Shown piece by piece: positions 9,526 to 18,468 of a stretch of 64,000 nucleotides of DNA; position 1 is the stretch's first letter; the number at the start of each line of letters is the position of its first letter. The DNA is from Marinoscillum sp049115815 (GTDB taxonomy: Bacteria > Bacteroidota > Bacteroidia > Cytophagales > Cyclobacteriaceae): the NCBI GenBank assembly GCA_049115815.1, contig JAGDZO010000006.1, positions 186,001-250,000 on the forward strand. The letters run 5' to 3'. The notes beneath the pieces are model-generated. The model worked only from the letters and a program-made list of their open reading frames with translations. It was not told the DNA's origin and ran no database searches. Made by a program: the position numbers and the translations under genes.

Positions 9526-11625
9526 ATGAAACCACAAGATTTCAAACATGTCAATTATCTATGGGATGACGCAAAAGCGAAAAGCCTAGGAGACAACCAA
9601 GTAGAATTGTTCCTTTATAGGTCTAATATCCTTGGAGCAGATTTAAGAATCACCAATTACGGTGGAGGAAATACAAGCTGCAAGACAATGGAAAAAGATC
9701 CATTGACCAATGAAGAAGTAGAAGTGATGTGGGTGAAAGGTTCTGGTGGTGACATAGGAACACTAACTCGCGCAGGTATTGCTGGACTTTACACAGGCAG
9801 ATTGAGAGATCTCAAAAATGTATACCAAGGATTGCACGATGAAGACAGAATGGTAGGTTTGTTCAACCACTGTATCTATGACCTAGACAGTAAGGCGCCA
9901 TCTATTGATACGCCACTTCATGGTTTGCTTCCTTTTGAGCACATCGATCACTTGCATCCAGATGCTTTGATAGCTGTAGCTGCTGCGGAGGATAGCGAAA
10001 AAGTTACCAAAGAAATTTGGGGAGATACTATGGGCTGGGTGCCTTGGCAAAAGCCAGGTTTTGATCTAGGTCTTCAGTTGGAAAAATGCTTGAATGACAA
10101 TCCAGGTATTCGTGGTATAGTGCTAGGAAGTCACGGTCTTTTCACTTGGGGAGATACTTCTTATGATTGCTATATCAATAGCTTGGAGGTTATCGAGATG
10201 GCTTCAGAGTACATCGAGAACAAAATCAAGGAAAATGGTGAGGTCTTCGGTGGCCAAAAGGTAGAGAGCCTTCCAGCTGACGAGAGAAAAGAGAAAGCTG
10301 CTCAGTTGATGCCATTGCTAAGAGGTCTTTGTTCTTCTGAAAACAGAATGATCGGACATTTCAGTGATACTGACGTGGTATTGCAGTACATCAATAGCAA
10401 TGATCTTGAGCGTTTAGCACCACTAGGTACTTCATGCCCTGACCATTTCTTGAGAACTAAGATTGCTCCTCTAGTATTAGAATTAGACAAAAACGAAGAT
10501 TTATCTGATTCAGCAGCTATACTAGCCAAGCTAGAGCCTGCATTTGAGACTTACAGAGAAGGTTACAAAGAATATTATGAAACATGCAAGCATGACAACA
10601 GTCCTGCAATGCGTGATCCAAACCCAGTGATCATTATTTATCCTGGTGTGGGTATGTTCAGTTTCGCTAAAAACAAGCAAACTACGCGTGTTGCTAGTGA
10701 ATTCTACATCAATGCAATCAACGTGATGAGAGGTGCAGAAGCTATTACTTCTTACACTTCATTGCCACGTCAAGAAGCTTTCAATATCGAATATTGGTTG
10801 TTGGAAGAAGCGAAGCTTATGAGAATGCCAAAAGAGAAGCCTCTCTCTAGAAAAGTCGCATTGGTGACTGGAGCTGGTGGAGGAATCGGTAAAGCGATAG
10901 CTGACAAGTTGGCTGCAGAAGGTGCTAACGTAGTATTGACTGATATAGCGGAGGATCGCCTCAAAGAAGCTGTAGCTACCTATCCAGGTGATACAGCGTC
11001 TTATGCAGTATGCGATGTGACTAGTTCTGATTCTATTGCTGCCGCTTACAAAGCTGCTGTTTTGGAATTTGGTGGAGTAGATATCGTAGTTCACAGTGCT
11101 GGATTGGCTATTTCTAAGTCGTTGACTGATACTACTGAAAAAGATTGGGACATCCTTCAAAATGTATTGGTGAAAGGTCAGTTTGACTTGTCTAAGCAAG
11201 CTGTAACCATCATGAGAAAGCAAAATTTGGGTGGAGACTTTATCTTCATCGCAAGTAAGAATGGATTGGTATCTGGACCAAACAATGTAGGATACGGTAC
11301 AGCGAAAGCAGCACAGCAGCATATGACAAGATTGCTTGCAGCTGAGCTCGGTGCTGATGATATCCGTGCCAACGTGGTGAATCCGGATGGTGTAATAGTA
11401 GGAAGCAAAATCTGGGAAGGCGACTGGGCAGAAGGTAGAGCGAAAGCCTACGGAATCACTGTAGAGGAGCTTCCAGCGCATTATGCGAAGAGAAACTTGC
11501 TTAACAAAATCATTTATCCAGAGGATATTGCAAACGGTGTATTCTCGCTTGCAGCAATTTTGGATAAAACCACAGGAAACATCATCAATGTAGATGGCGG
11601 AATGGCCAACGCATTTGTGAGATAG
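9526..11625 (+). CDS. rhaEW: Bifunctional L-rhamnulose-1-phosphate aldolase / L-lactaldehyde dehydrogenase
   Basis: A two-domain enzyme splitting L-rhamnulose-1-phosphate into dihydroxyacetone phosphate and L-lactaldehyde and oxidising the aldehyde to L-lactate. Residues about 1-420 form a class II (zinc) aldolase, with metal ligands likely H142 and H144 in HLHPDA and H203 in GSHGLFTWG. Residues about 440-699 form a short-chain dehydrogenase with the Rossmann motif TGAGGGIG (448-455) and the catalytic Y590-xxx-K594. The 699-residue length and domain order match RhaEW-type proteins. It is the first gene of the long rhamnose operon and is followed by a strong hairpin terminator before rhaI, so its expression may exceed that of the genes downstream. 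The L-lactate formed would feed the LldD-like enzyme encoded six kilobases on. Confidence 0.95.
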   Translation: MKPQDFKHVNYLWDDAKAKSLGDNQVELFLYRSNILGADLRITNYGGGNTSCKTMEKDPLTNEEVEVMWVKGSGGDIGTLTRAGIAGLYTGRLRDLKNVYQGLHDEDRMVGLFNHCIYDLDSKAPSIDTPLHGLLPFEHIDHLHPDALIAVAAAEDSEKVTKEIWGDTMGWVPWQKPGFDLGLQLEKCLNDNPGIRGIVLGSHGLFTWGDTSYDCYINSLEVIEMASEYIENKIKENGEVFGGQKVESLPADERKEKAAQLMPLLRGLCSSENRMIGHFSDTDVVLQYINSNDLERLAPLGTSCPDHFLRTKIAPLVLELDKNEDLSDSAAILAKLEPAFETYREGYKEYYETCKHDNSPAMRDPNPVIIIYPGVGMFSFAKNKQTTRVASEFYINAINVMRGAEAITSYTSLPRQEAFNIEYWLLEEAKLMRMPKEKPLSRKVALVTGAGGGIGKAIADKLAAEGANVVLTDIAEDRLKEAVATYPGDTASYAVCDVTSSDSIAAAYKAAVLEFGGVDIVVHSAGLAISKSLTDTTEKDWDILQNVLVKGQFDLSKQAVTIMRKQNLGGDFIFIASKNGLVSGPNNVGYGTAKAAQQHMTRLLAAELGADDIRANVVNPDGVIVGSKIWEGDWAEGRAKAYGITVEELPAHYAKRNLLNKIIYPEDIANGVFSLAAILDKTTGNIINVDGGMANAFVR

Positions 11626-11643
11626 ATCTGAGTGTAGTGTTAC

Positions 11644-11678
11644 CCACCATGGCCCTCGGGCTGTGGTGGTTCTTTTTT
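11644..11678 (+). terminator. Intrinsic terminator/attenuator between rhaEW and rhaI
   Basis: Left arm CCACCATGGCC (from 11644) pairs with GGCTGTGGTGG (to 11669), giving about 11 base pairs including two G-U pairs and a CTCG loop. TTCTTTTTT follows immediately. It lies 18 nt after the rhaEW stop and 15 nt before rhaI. It should cause partial termination inside the operon, or there is a second promoter for rhaI. Confidence 0.8.
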
Positions 11679-11692
11679 AAAATGACCTAACA

Positions 11693-12976
11693 ATGAATAT
11701 TAACAAAGAACAAATAAGCGAATTCAACAGCGGACTTAGCGCCCAGAATGAATCAGATATAGAATATCTAGGAGGTCGACTTACGGCATCAGGACTAGAT
11801 GTGAATAGCATCATCAGTAGATTGGCTGAGTTTCAAGTTGCCATCCCTAGTTGGGCTTTGGGAGCTGGAGGTACGCGATTTGGTAGATTTAGCATCGGCG
11901 GTGAACCTACTACACTAGAAGATAAAATTGATGATGTAGGAATTATACATGCTCTGACGCAGACTGCTGGAGCGGTATCTCTACATATTCCATGGGATAT
12001 ACCATCAGATACAGCCGCCATCAAACAGTTGGCAGAACAGCACAATATCCTATTTGATGCTGTCAACTCCAATACTTTTCAGGATCAGGCAGATCAGAAA
12101 AGTAGTTACAAGTATGGCTCTTTGAGCAATGTGAGTGAAGCGAGCAGAAACCTCGCTATTGAGCACAACATAGAAGTAATAGAGATTGGTAAAAAACTAG
12201 ATAGCAAAGCGCTTACCGTATGGTTGGCAGACGGAGCATCTTTTCCTGGCCAGAATAACTTCCGCCAGATGTTTAAAAATACTCAGCAGTCTCTACAAGA
12301 AATTTATAAGCACATTCCAGAAGACTGGATACTTTTGGTAGAGTACAAGCCATACGAGCCTAACTTCTATTCTACAGTGATCATGGACTGGGGGACTTCC
12401 CTCATGCTAGCTGAGGGCTGTGGAGATAGGGCACATACTTTGGTAGATTTAGGACATCATTTGCCTAATACCAACATTGAGCAGATCGTAGCGACTCTTT
12501 TCACGAGAGGAAGACTAGGTGGTTTCCATTTCAATGATAGCAAGTATGGAGATGATGATCTTACATGTGGAAGTATCAAGCCATATCAGCTGTTTTTGAT
12601 ATTCAATGAATTGGTCTATGGTATGGACAACAACGATTCTGGTAATCCGCCATTGTCATGGATGATCGATGCTAGTCACAATGTGAAAGATCCAATTGAG
12701 GATTTGATTCAATCATTGGAAGCTATCACTATGGCTTATGCGCAAGCGTTATTGGTAGATCATAAAGCACTTGCTGAAGCACAGGCAAATAGTGATGTGA
12801 CGCTTTGTCAAGAAATATTGCAAAACGCTTACAGAACAGATGTGCGTCCATTGGTAGCCGCAGCGCGAGCCAAGTCAGGAGGGGCGATAGATCCAATCGG
12901 GTTGTACAGAAAACTTCAAGTAAGAGAGAATCTTATCAAGCAAAGAGGTAAAACAGCAGTAGCTACAGGACTCTAA
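11693..12976 (+). CDS. rhaI: L-rhamnose isomerase, RhaI type
   Basis: Converts L-rhamnose to L-rhamnulose in the cytoplasm. The 427-residue protein is a xylose-isomerase-like TIM barrel of the RhaI type found with RhaEW, not the E. coli RhaA type. Conserved metal and substrate segments include LVEYKPYEPNFYSTVIMDWG, a histidine-rich VDLGHHLPNTNIEQIV, and GGFHFNDSKYGDDDLTCGSI. It follows rhaEW across a terminator-like hairpin and precedes the rhamnulokinase gene across a structured 89-nt spacer. Family and pathway position agree, so the assignment is firm. Confidence 0.93.
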   Translation: MNINKEQISEFNSGLSAQNESDIEYLGGRLTASGLDVNSIISRLAEFQVAIPSWALGAGGTRFGRFSIGGEPTTLEDKIDDVGIIHALTQTAGAVSLHIPWDIPSDTAAIKQLAEQHNILFDAVNSNTFQDQADQKSSYKYGSLSNVSEASRNLAIEHNIEVIEIGKKLDSKALTVWLADGASFPGQNNFRQMFKNTQQSLQEIYKHIPEDWILLVEYKPYEPNFYSTVIMDWGTSLMLAEGCGDRAHTLVDLGHHLPNTNIEQIVATLFTRGRLGGFHFNDSKYGDDDLTCGSIKPYQLFLIFNELVYGMDNNDSGNPPLSWMIDASHNVKDPIEDLIQSLEAITMAYAQALLVDHKALAEAQANSDVTLCQEILQNAYRTDVRPLVAAARAKSGGAIDPIGLYRKLQVRENLIKQRGKTAVATGL

Positions 12977-12979
12977 TCG

Positions 12980-13051
12980 TGAAATGAGCATGCTTTGCTC
13001 CATTCTTGACATTCAGCGTATGCTGATGAGAGGGGGCAGAAGCTCATTTCA
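12980..13051 (+). other. Large intercistronic RNA hairpin between rhaI and rhaK
   Basis: A perfect 10-bp outer stem, TGAAATGAGC (12980-12989) with GCTCATTTCA (13042-13051), encloses a second pairing TGCTCC/GGGGCA and an inner CAGC/GCTG hairpin around 13014-13025. There is no T-tract, so it looks like an mRNA processing or stability element rather than a terminator. It ends 14 nt before the kinase start. Confidence 0.55.
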
Positions 13052-13065
13052 GCAATGACAAATAA

Positions 13066-14442
13066 ATGAAAGTTATAGCAGTATTTGATATAGGAAAAAC
13101 CAATAAGAAGTTCTTCGTCTTTGACAAAGACTTCAATCAGGTAGAGCATGAATACATCCGTTTTGATGAAATACCTGATGACGATGGTTTCATGAGTGAA
13201 GATTTGGACAAGCTGGTTGATTGGGTCTTTACCTCTTTCGACAAACTCCTCGCTAGCAATAAGTATGAGGTAGAGAGCCTTAATTTCTCTACTTATGGAG
13301 CTTCCATGGTTCATCTGGATGCAGAAGGAAATCGGGTAACTCCATTTTACAATTACTTAAAGCCACTTCCAGAAGATATAGAAAAGCGATTCTTGGAGAA
13401 TTACTCCAAAGAAGAATTTGAAGTGAAAACGGCAAGTCCATTTATGGGATTGCTCAATTCTGGATTGCAACTATATTATCTCAAGTACGCTAAGCCTGAA
13501 TTGTTTGCCAAAATCAAGCATTCACTTCATCTCCCTCAGTATCTAAGCAGCTTGTTTACAGGTAGATATGTGACGGATTACACCAGTTTGGGCTGTCATA
13601 CAGGTTTGTGGGATTTTCAATCCAATGAATATGCCGACTGGGTGAAAAAAGAGGGGTTTGAAGAGTTGCTAGCGCCAGTTTTTCCGAGCACGCATCTGAT
13701 GCTTGTAGAGAGAAATGGTCACAAAGTAAAGATCGGTGTAGGAGTTCATGATAGTAGCTCTACATTGATACCATATATCAATTCTACCAATGAACCCTTC
13801 GTGCTTATTTCTACAGGCACATGGAGTATCTGTATGAATTTCTTCAATGAAGGTTCACTAACATCAGAGGAGCTTAAGGCTGATTGTCTTAACTTCTTAA
13901 GTCTAAAGGGTACTTCTTTGAAGGCATCTAGACTTTTCTTAGGCAAACACCTGAGCGAAAAAGCTAAAATCCTCAGTGAGTATTTTAAGGTTGATTATCA
14001 GTCATATAAGACCCTCAAGTGGGATAGTACTTATAAGACCAAACGACCAAATAGCAAGCAGTTGTTATTCAATCATGAGTTGCTAGAGCCAGAGAGATTT
14101 GGCTTTATCAATAGTCCAGAGCCCGATTTTTCAATTTTTGATTCTTATGAAGATGCACTGATGAATCTGTTTGATGAGCTAACGGATCTTCAAATTGCCT
14201 CACTCAATTTAGCCATCGGCAAGTCTAAAATTAAAAAGGTCTATCTGGATGGAGGTATCAGCTCTAGTGAAGTATTCGTAACGATGCTCGCAGAAAAGCT
14301 TCCTCATTTAGAAATCTATTCTACTTCGTTTGCATTGGGCTCTGCACTAGGAGCGGCATTGCTTACCAATTACAGGACACTGTCTTCCGGATTTTTGTCC
14401 AATAACTACAAAACCATCCAACACCAACCTAGAGGGCTATGA
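13066..14442 (+). CDS. rhaK: FGGY-family L-rhamnulokinase
   Basis: Phosphorylates L-rhamnulose at O-1 with ATP. The 458-residue protein starts with the FGGY ATPase phosphate loop (FDIGKTNKKFFVFD), has a substrate-site block GVGVHDSSSTLIPY with the likely catalytic base D229, and a C-terminal VYLDGGISSSEVF adenosine motif. Bacteroidota rhamnulokinases are divergent FGGY members, so it could in principle be another ketose kinase. Its place between rhaI and the aldolase genes settles the role. Its stop overlaps the next start (ATGA), indicating translational coupling with the duplicated class II aldolase. Confidence 0.88.
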   Translation: MKVIAVFDIGKTNKKFFVFDKDFNQVEHEYIRFDEIPDDDGFMSEDLDKLVDWVFTSFDKLLASNKYEVESLNFSTYGASMVHLDAEGNRVTPFYNYLKPLPEDIEKRFLENYSKEEFEVKTASPFMGLLNSGLQLYYLKYAKPELFAKIKHSLHLPQYLSSLFTGRYVTDYTSLGCHTGLWDFQSNEYADWVKKEGFEELLAPVFPSTHLMLVERNGHKVKIGVGVHDSSSTLIPYINSTNEPFVLISTGTWSICMNFFNEGSLTSEELKADCLNFLSLKGTSLKASRLFLGKHLSEKAKILSEYFKVDYQSYKTLKWDSTYKTKRPNSKQLLFNHELLEPERFGFINSPEPDFSIFDSYEDALMNLFDELTDLQIASLNLAIGKSKIKKVYLDGGISSSEVFVTMLAEKLPHLEIYSTSFALGSALGAALLTNYRTLSSGFLSNNYKTIQHQPRGL

Positions 14443-15722
14443 ACTTAGAACTATTACATCCAAGAAATCGGATCGCTACCATAATGGATTTGATCTACAA
14501 AAACGGAATGACCACTACTTCAGGAGGGAATATCTCCATTCTTGATGAAGATGGGAATATCTGGATCACGCCGGCAGGTTATGACAAAGGAATACTTACA
14601 CCAAAAGATATCGTTTGTGTAAAGCCGAATGGTGAGGTAGAAGGGATTCACAGACCATCGTCTGAGTTTCCATTTCACTTGGCCATCTATAAAAGACGTC
14701 CAGATCTCAAGTCGGTAGTTCATGCACATCCTCCAGCTTTAGTGTCATTTAGTATAGTAAGACAGATACCTGACACCAACATTATCCCACAGGCAAAGAA
14801 ATTTTGTGGTCATGTAGGATATGCACCTTACAAGTTGCCGGGTAGTGATGAGCTGGGCGAGAGCATAGCGGATACATTCGCTTCTGGTAGCAACTCTGTA
14901 ATCATGGAAAACCATGGAACGGTCGTAGGTGGTGCTAACCTTTTTGAGACCTTTCAGCGTTTCGAATCATTGGAGTTTAGCGCCAGATCCATAATCAACG
15001 CGAAAAAACTAGGAGGATATAAAACACTTACAGACGAGCAGATAGATAGTTTTGAGAGTCAGGATAACAATTTGCCTGAAGCCGAAGAGACCATTCACTA
15101 CACAGATGAGAAAGAGATCAGAAATGAAATCTACACTTATGTAAAGCGTGCATGTACTCAAAACTTGATGATCAGTAGTCATGGAACAGTATCTATGAGA
15201 TGGAGAGGAAATGACTTCCTCATCACGCCTACTAGTCTCAATCGTAGATTTATTGGTCACACTGATATTGTACAGATCAAGGATGGTAAGAGAGAGAAAG
15301 GTAAGTTTCCAAGCAAAGCAGTAAAGCTTCACCAGGCTATTTACGAGCAAAACCCTGAGATCAACTGCATCATCAATACGCAACCTCCAGGCGTCATGGC
15401 ATTTGGGATATCACATAGCGAATTCCAGACCCGAACCATACCAGAAAGCTACCTTCTTCTTAAAGACATTCCTTTCATAGAATTTGGGGATCATTTGAAT
15501 GGTAATGATACCATACCTAAAATTGTGTCTAAGGAGACACCTATCGCTATCATAAAGAATGATAGTATTGTAGTTACAGGTAAGAACATGCTTGAAACCT
15601 TCGATAGACTTGAAGTGGCGGAATTTAGTGCCCAGTCTCTGATCGAAAGTTCTATGTTAGGTGACTTAGTCTCTATTGGACAAAATGAAATAGACGACCT
15701 GGTCGATAAATTTTTGAAATAA
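14439..15722 (+). CDS. Tandem class II aldolase/adducin-domain protein with degenerate second domain
   Basis: Two class II aldolase/adducin domains lie in one 427-residue chain. Domain 1 (about 5-200) keeps the catalytic set: E76 in SSEFPFH, zinc ligands H95 and H97 in VVHAHPP, and H159 in ENHG. Domain 2 (about 225-420) aligns in pattern, but the matching positions read PSKAVKLH, IINTQPP and KNDS, so glutamate and histidines are all replaced. It is probably a structural or regulatory pseudo-domain. Domain 1 could be an L-fuculose-phosphate-type aldolase or an epimerase. Why it is needed beside RhaEW is unclear. It is translationally coupled to the kinase gene (4-nt overlap) and sits 2 nt before the lactate dehydrogenase gene. 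Confidence 0.85.
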   Translation: MNLELLHPRNRIATIMDLIYKNGMTTTSGGNISILDEDGNIWITPAGYDKGILTPKDIVCVKPNGEVEGIHRPSSEFPFHLAIYKRRPDLKSVVHAHPPALVSFSIVRQIPDTNIIPQAKKFCGHVGYAPYKLPGSDELGESIADTFASGSNSVIMENHGTVVGGANLFETFQRFESLEFSARSIINAKKLGGYKTLTDEQIDSFESQDNNLPEAEETIHYTDEKEIRNEIYTYVKRACTQNLMISSHGTVSMRWRGNDFLITPTSLNRRFIGHTDIVQIKDGKREKGKFPSKAVKLHQAIYEQNPEINCIINTQPPGVMAFGISHSEFQTRTIPESYLLLKDIPFIEFGDHLNGNDTIPKIVSKETPIAIIKNDSIVVTGKNMLETFDRLEVAEFSAQSLIESSMLGDLVSIGQNEIDDLVDKFLK

Positions 15723-15724
15723 TT

Positions 15725-16873
15725 ATGGAAGAATACATCAACTCCAAGTACCCAGATATTGATTACCTAAGGGCAAAAGCGAAAAAGAGAATTCCTGGAT
15801 TCGCATTTGACTATCTGGATGGAGGGTGTAATGCAGAAGTCAACCTAAAGCGAAACACAGATCAAATTAGGGCGCTTCAGCTGAAGCCTTATTACCTGCG
15901 CGATGTGATTACGCCTAGTCTGGAAACAGAACTTTTCGGCAAAACATACAGCGCTCCATTTGGTATTTCTCCCATAGGACTACAAGGCCTGATGTGGCCA
16001 AAGGCCACCGAAATATTGGCTAAGGCATCTTTTGATTACAATATTCCATTCATAGTCAGTACAGTAGCTACTGCCAGTTTGGAAAAAGTAAGTGAAATCA
16101 CAGAAGGCAATGCTTGGTTTCAGCTATATCACCCAGCGGAAGCTGAACTCAGGAATGATCTACTGAAAAGAGCGCATGAAGCAGAGTATCCCGTATTGGT
16201 AGTATTGTGCGATGTGCCATCTTTCGGATACCGCAGCAAGGAGATTAAGAATGGCTTGGCTATTCCTCCAAAGATGACATTGAGCAACATTGCACAGGTG
16301 ATGAGTAGACCTAGTTGGGCGCTCAATACTCTTGCAGCAGGCATGCCTGAGTTCAAAACTCTCAAACCTTACATTCCTAAAGGAATGAGTCTGAAGCATT
16401 TAGGGCTATTTATGAATAAAACCTTTGATGGTCGGCTGAGTGAAGAGCGACTGAAGGTGATCAGAGATCAGTGGAAAGGAAAACTCGTAATGAAAGGTGT
16501 GGCTAGCCAGGAAGACGTAGATAAATGTGTCAAAATGGGCATAGACGGAGTAATAGTATCCAACCACGGAGGGCGTCAGCTTGACCATGGAGAATCTGCT
16601 ATTGAGTCACTAAGGCCTATCGTAGATAAGTACAAAGGACAGATCAAGATTATGATGGATAGTGGCATCAGGACTGGTCCTGATATCGCCTCCAGTCTCG
16701 CGGCTGGTGCGGAATTCACCTTCCTTGGCAGATCATTTATGTATGGAGTATCAGCCTTAGGTAAGAATGGCGGTAAGCACACCATTTCTATTCTCAAAAG
16801 ACAATTAAAGCAAGTGTTGGATCAAGTGTGTTGCGAAAACCCAATTGACTTACCCAAACACTTGATTAAGTAA
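15725..16873 (+). CDS. lldD: FMN-dependent L-lactate dehydrogenase (alpha-hydroxy-acid oxidase family)
   Basis: Oxidises L-lactate to pyruvate, passing electrons to the quinone pool. The 382-residue TIM barrel has the family active site SNHGGRQLD with the proton-abstracting H281 and substrate-binding R284. An early FDYLDGGCNAE segment, PFGISPIGLQGLMWP, and a phosphate-binding IMMDSGIRTGPD followed by LGRSFMYG bind FMN. It lies 2 nt after the tandem aldolase gene inside the rhamnose operon, where RhaEW makes L-lactate, so the substrate assignment is well supported by context. Glycolate or mandelate oxidases of the same family are less likely alternatives. Confidence 0.88.
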   Translation: MEEYINSKYPDIDYLRAKAKKRIPGFAFDYLDGGCNAEVNLKRNTDQIRALQLKPYYLRDVITPSLETELFGKTYSAPFGISPIGLQGLMWPKATEILAKASFDYNIPFIVSTVATASLEKVSEITEGNAWFQLYHPAEAELRNDLLKRAHEAEYPVLVVLCDVPSFGYRSKEIKNGLAIPPKMTLSNIAQVMSRPSWALNTLAAGMPEFKTLKPYIPKGMSLKHLGLFMNKTFDGRLSEERLKVIRDQWKGKLVMKGVASQEDVDKCVKMGIDGVIVSNHGGRQLDHGESAIESLRPIVDKYKGQIKIMMDSGIRTGPDIASSLAAGAEFTFLGRSFMYGVSALGKNGGKHTISILKRQLKQVLDQVCCENPIDLPKHLIK

Positions 16874-16904
16874 ACCTCAATATCAACAACCTAACCTAAC
16901 TAAT

Positions 16905-18284
16905 ATGGAAGATAATCAGGAAGTACAAGCAGGAGGGGAATTCGAAAGAGAGCCTATTCCTCAGTCCAAGCTAAAGGGCTGGAAGAGTTTTCTTGGTATG
17001 TACGCTGGAGAGCATGCTGCTGGTACCGAGTTTATGATCGGCCCACTATTCTTAGCAGCCGGAGCGAGTCTTTCAGACCTAATCATCGGTTTGTTTATTG
17101 GTAATATTCTGGCATTGCTTACTTGGCGATACATAGTAGCTCCAATAGCAGTATCAAAGAAATTGACACTTTACTTTCAGCTAGAGAAAATAGCAGGAGT
17201 GAAACTAGTGAAGGTCTACAACATTGTCAATGGAGTGCTCTTTTGCTTCCTTGCTGGTGCTATGGTGACTGTATCCGCTAGTGCCGTGGGAATACCATTT
17301 GATATTCATTTTACAGTACCTGAGTCACTATTTGGCCTAAGTACGTTTGGATTTTCAATGATCGTAATTATCGTTGGTCTAGTAATGACCGTAGTGGCTG
17401 CCGCAGGATACAACACTGTTTCATGGGTTTCTAACATGGCAGCACCATGGATGATTGTCGTTTTCGCCGCTTGTGGTATTGCTTCGCTTTATCAAATGGG
17501 CGTTACCAGTTTTGATGCCCTATTCGAAGGAGCATATTGGGACAAGGCTGTAGCAGTGGTTCAGGCCAAAAGTGGTGCGATTGATTTTGGTTTAGGTAAG
17601 ATTATTATCTTCTCTTGGTTGTGCAATGGTGCTATGCATTTAGGTATGGCCGATCTGTCAATTATGAGATTTGCTAAAGATACAAGGGCAGGATGGGGAC
17701 CAGCCATCGGGATGTTCTTAGGGCATTATATGGCATGGATTTGCGCTGGATTTTTACTTGCCGCTCAGATACATTTAACCAACGATATCTCTGCTAACCC
17801 TGGTGCGCTGGCATGGAGCGCTATTGGATGGACTGGTATTATCGTGGTGATCATTGCAGGATGGACTACCGCCAACCCAACCATTTACAGAGCAGGATTG
17901 GCATTCCAAAGCTTAATGCCAAAAGCGAAGAAATTCATGGGTGTATTGGTGGCAGGAGCAGTAGCAACCATTGCAGGTATATTCCCAAGCCTTTCAGGAA
18001 AACTGCTAGATTTTGTCGGTCTATATGGAACTATTCTCGGTCCTATGGGAGCTATCATTTTTGTGGATCACCATCTTTCTAAGTCAATGAATTTCCCGAG
18101 CTATTTCGCAGAATCTAAAGGTATTTCTATCAACGTTTCAGTCCTTATCGCTTGGGTTTTACCAGTGGCTATTGGACTTTACATGATACTCAGTATGGGC
18201 GTATTTGCAGCTTATATGGTGATTCCTTGTTGGATAGCTTCCGGAGCACTTTATGTATTATTAATGAAATCTAAAAAAGCATAA
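16905..18284 (+). CDS. NCS1/purine-cytosine-permease-family transporter
   Basis: A polytopic inner-membrane protein of 459 residues with about 12 hydrophobic helices, preceded by a short acidic cytoplasmic tail. The GMYAGEHAAGTEFMIGPLFLAAG opening (residues about 32-54) and the later AGWTTANPTIYRAGLAFQS block fit the cytosine permease/NCS1 family within the LeuT fold. Textbook cargoes are nucleobases and hydantoins, which make little sense in a rhamnose operon. It may carry L-rhamnose, L-lactate or another rhamnose product, which is inference. It follows the lactate dehydrogenase gene by 31 nt and precedes a 53-codon membrane-protein gene by 2 nt. Confidence 0.75.
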   Translation: MEDNQEVQAGGEFEREPIPQSKLKGWKSFLGMYAGEHAAGTEFMIGPLFLAAGASLSDLIIGLFIGNILALLTWRYIVAPIAVSKKLTLYFQLEKIAGVKLVKVYNIVNGVLFCFLAGAMVTVSASAVGIPFDIHFTVPESLFGLSTFGFSMIVIIVGLVMTVVAAAGYNTVSWVSNMAAPWMIVVFAACGIASLYQMGVTSFDALFEGAYWDKAVAVVQAKSGAIDFGLGKIIIFSWLCNGAMHLGMADLSIMRFAKDTRAGWGPAIGMFLGHYMAWICAGFLLAAQIHLTNDISANPGALAWSAIGWTGIIVVIIAGWTTANPTIYRAGLAFQSLMPKAKKFMGVLVAGAVATIAGIFPSLSGKLLDFVGLYGTILGPMGAIIFVDHHLSKSMNFPSYFAESKGISINVSVLIAWVLPVAIGLYMILSMGVFAAYMVIPCWIASGALYVLLMKSKKA

Positions 18285-18286
18285 TT

Positions 18287-18448
18287 ATGGCGATCAAGAC
18301 AATTGGAATCATCACAGTAATACTCGTTCTTTTATTTCCAGTATTGGCATTGGTAGGCATGATGACATTAGACGACATGAAGCTATACATGCTGGGAGGT
18401 AGCATCTTATGGTTTGTTTTGGCTCCCTTTTGGATCAAAAAGGACTAG
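18287..18448 (+). CDS. Small two-helix membrane protein, 53 aa
   Basis: A short gene starting ATGGCGATCAAG two nucleotides after the permease stop and ending in TAG. The product has two hydrophobic segments (about residues 5-25 and 34-49) joined by a short loop containing LDDMK and ends in KKD. I recognise no family. The tight spacing suggests a small partner subunit of the permease, comparable in principle to accessory peptides of other secondary transporters. Coding status rests on hydrophobic pattern, operon spacing and the lack of any competing frame. Confidence 0.65.
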   Translation: MAIKTIGIITVILVLLFPVLALVGMMTLDDMKLYMLGGSILWFVLAPFWIKKD

Positions 18449-18468
18449 CGTTTGAGTCTAGTTAAGAT

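Noticed and set aside
10759..11481. A 240-codon open frame antisense to the dehydrogenase half of rhaEW
   Set aside because: It lies wholly inside a well-supported gene, has an implausible cysteine- and serine-rich composition, and no recognisable domain.
12973..13314. A minus-strand frame of 113 codons overlapping the rhaI-rhaK spacer and kinase start
   Set aside because: It is antisense to the kinase N-terminus. The spacer is better explained by RNA hairpin pairing.
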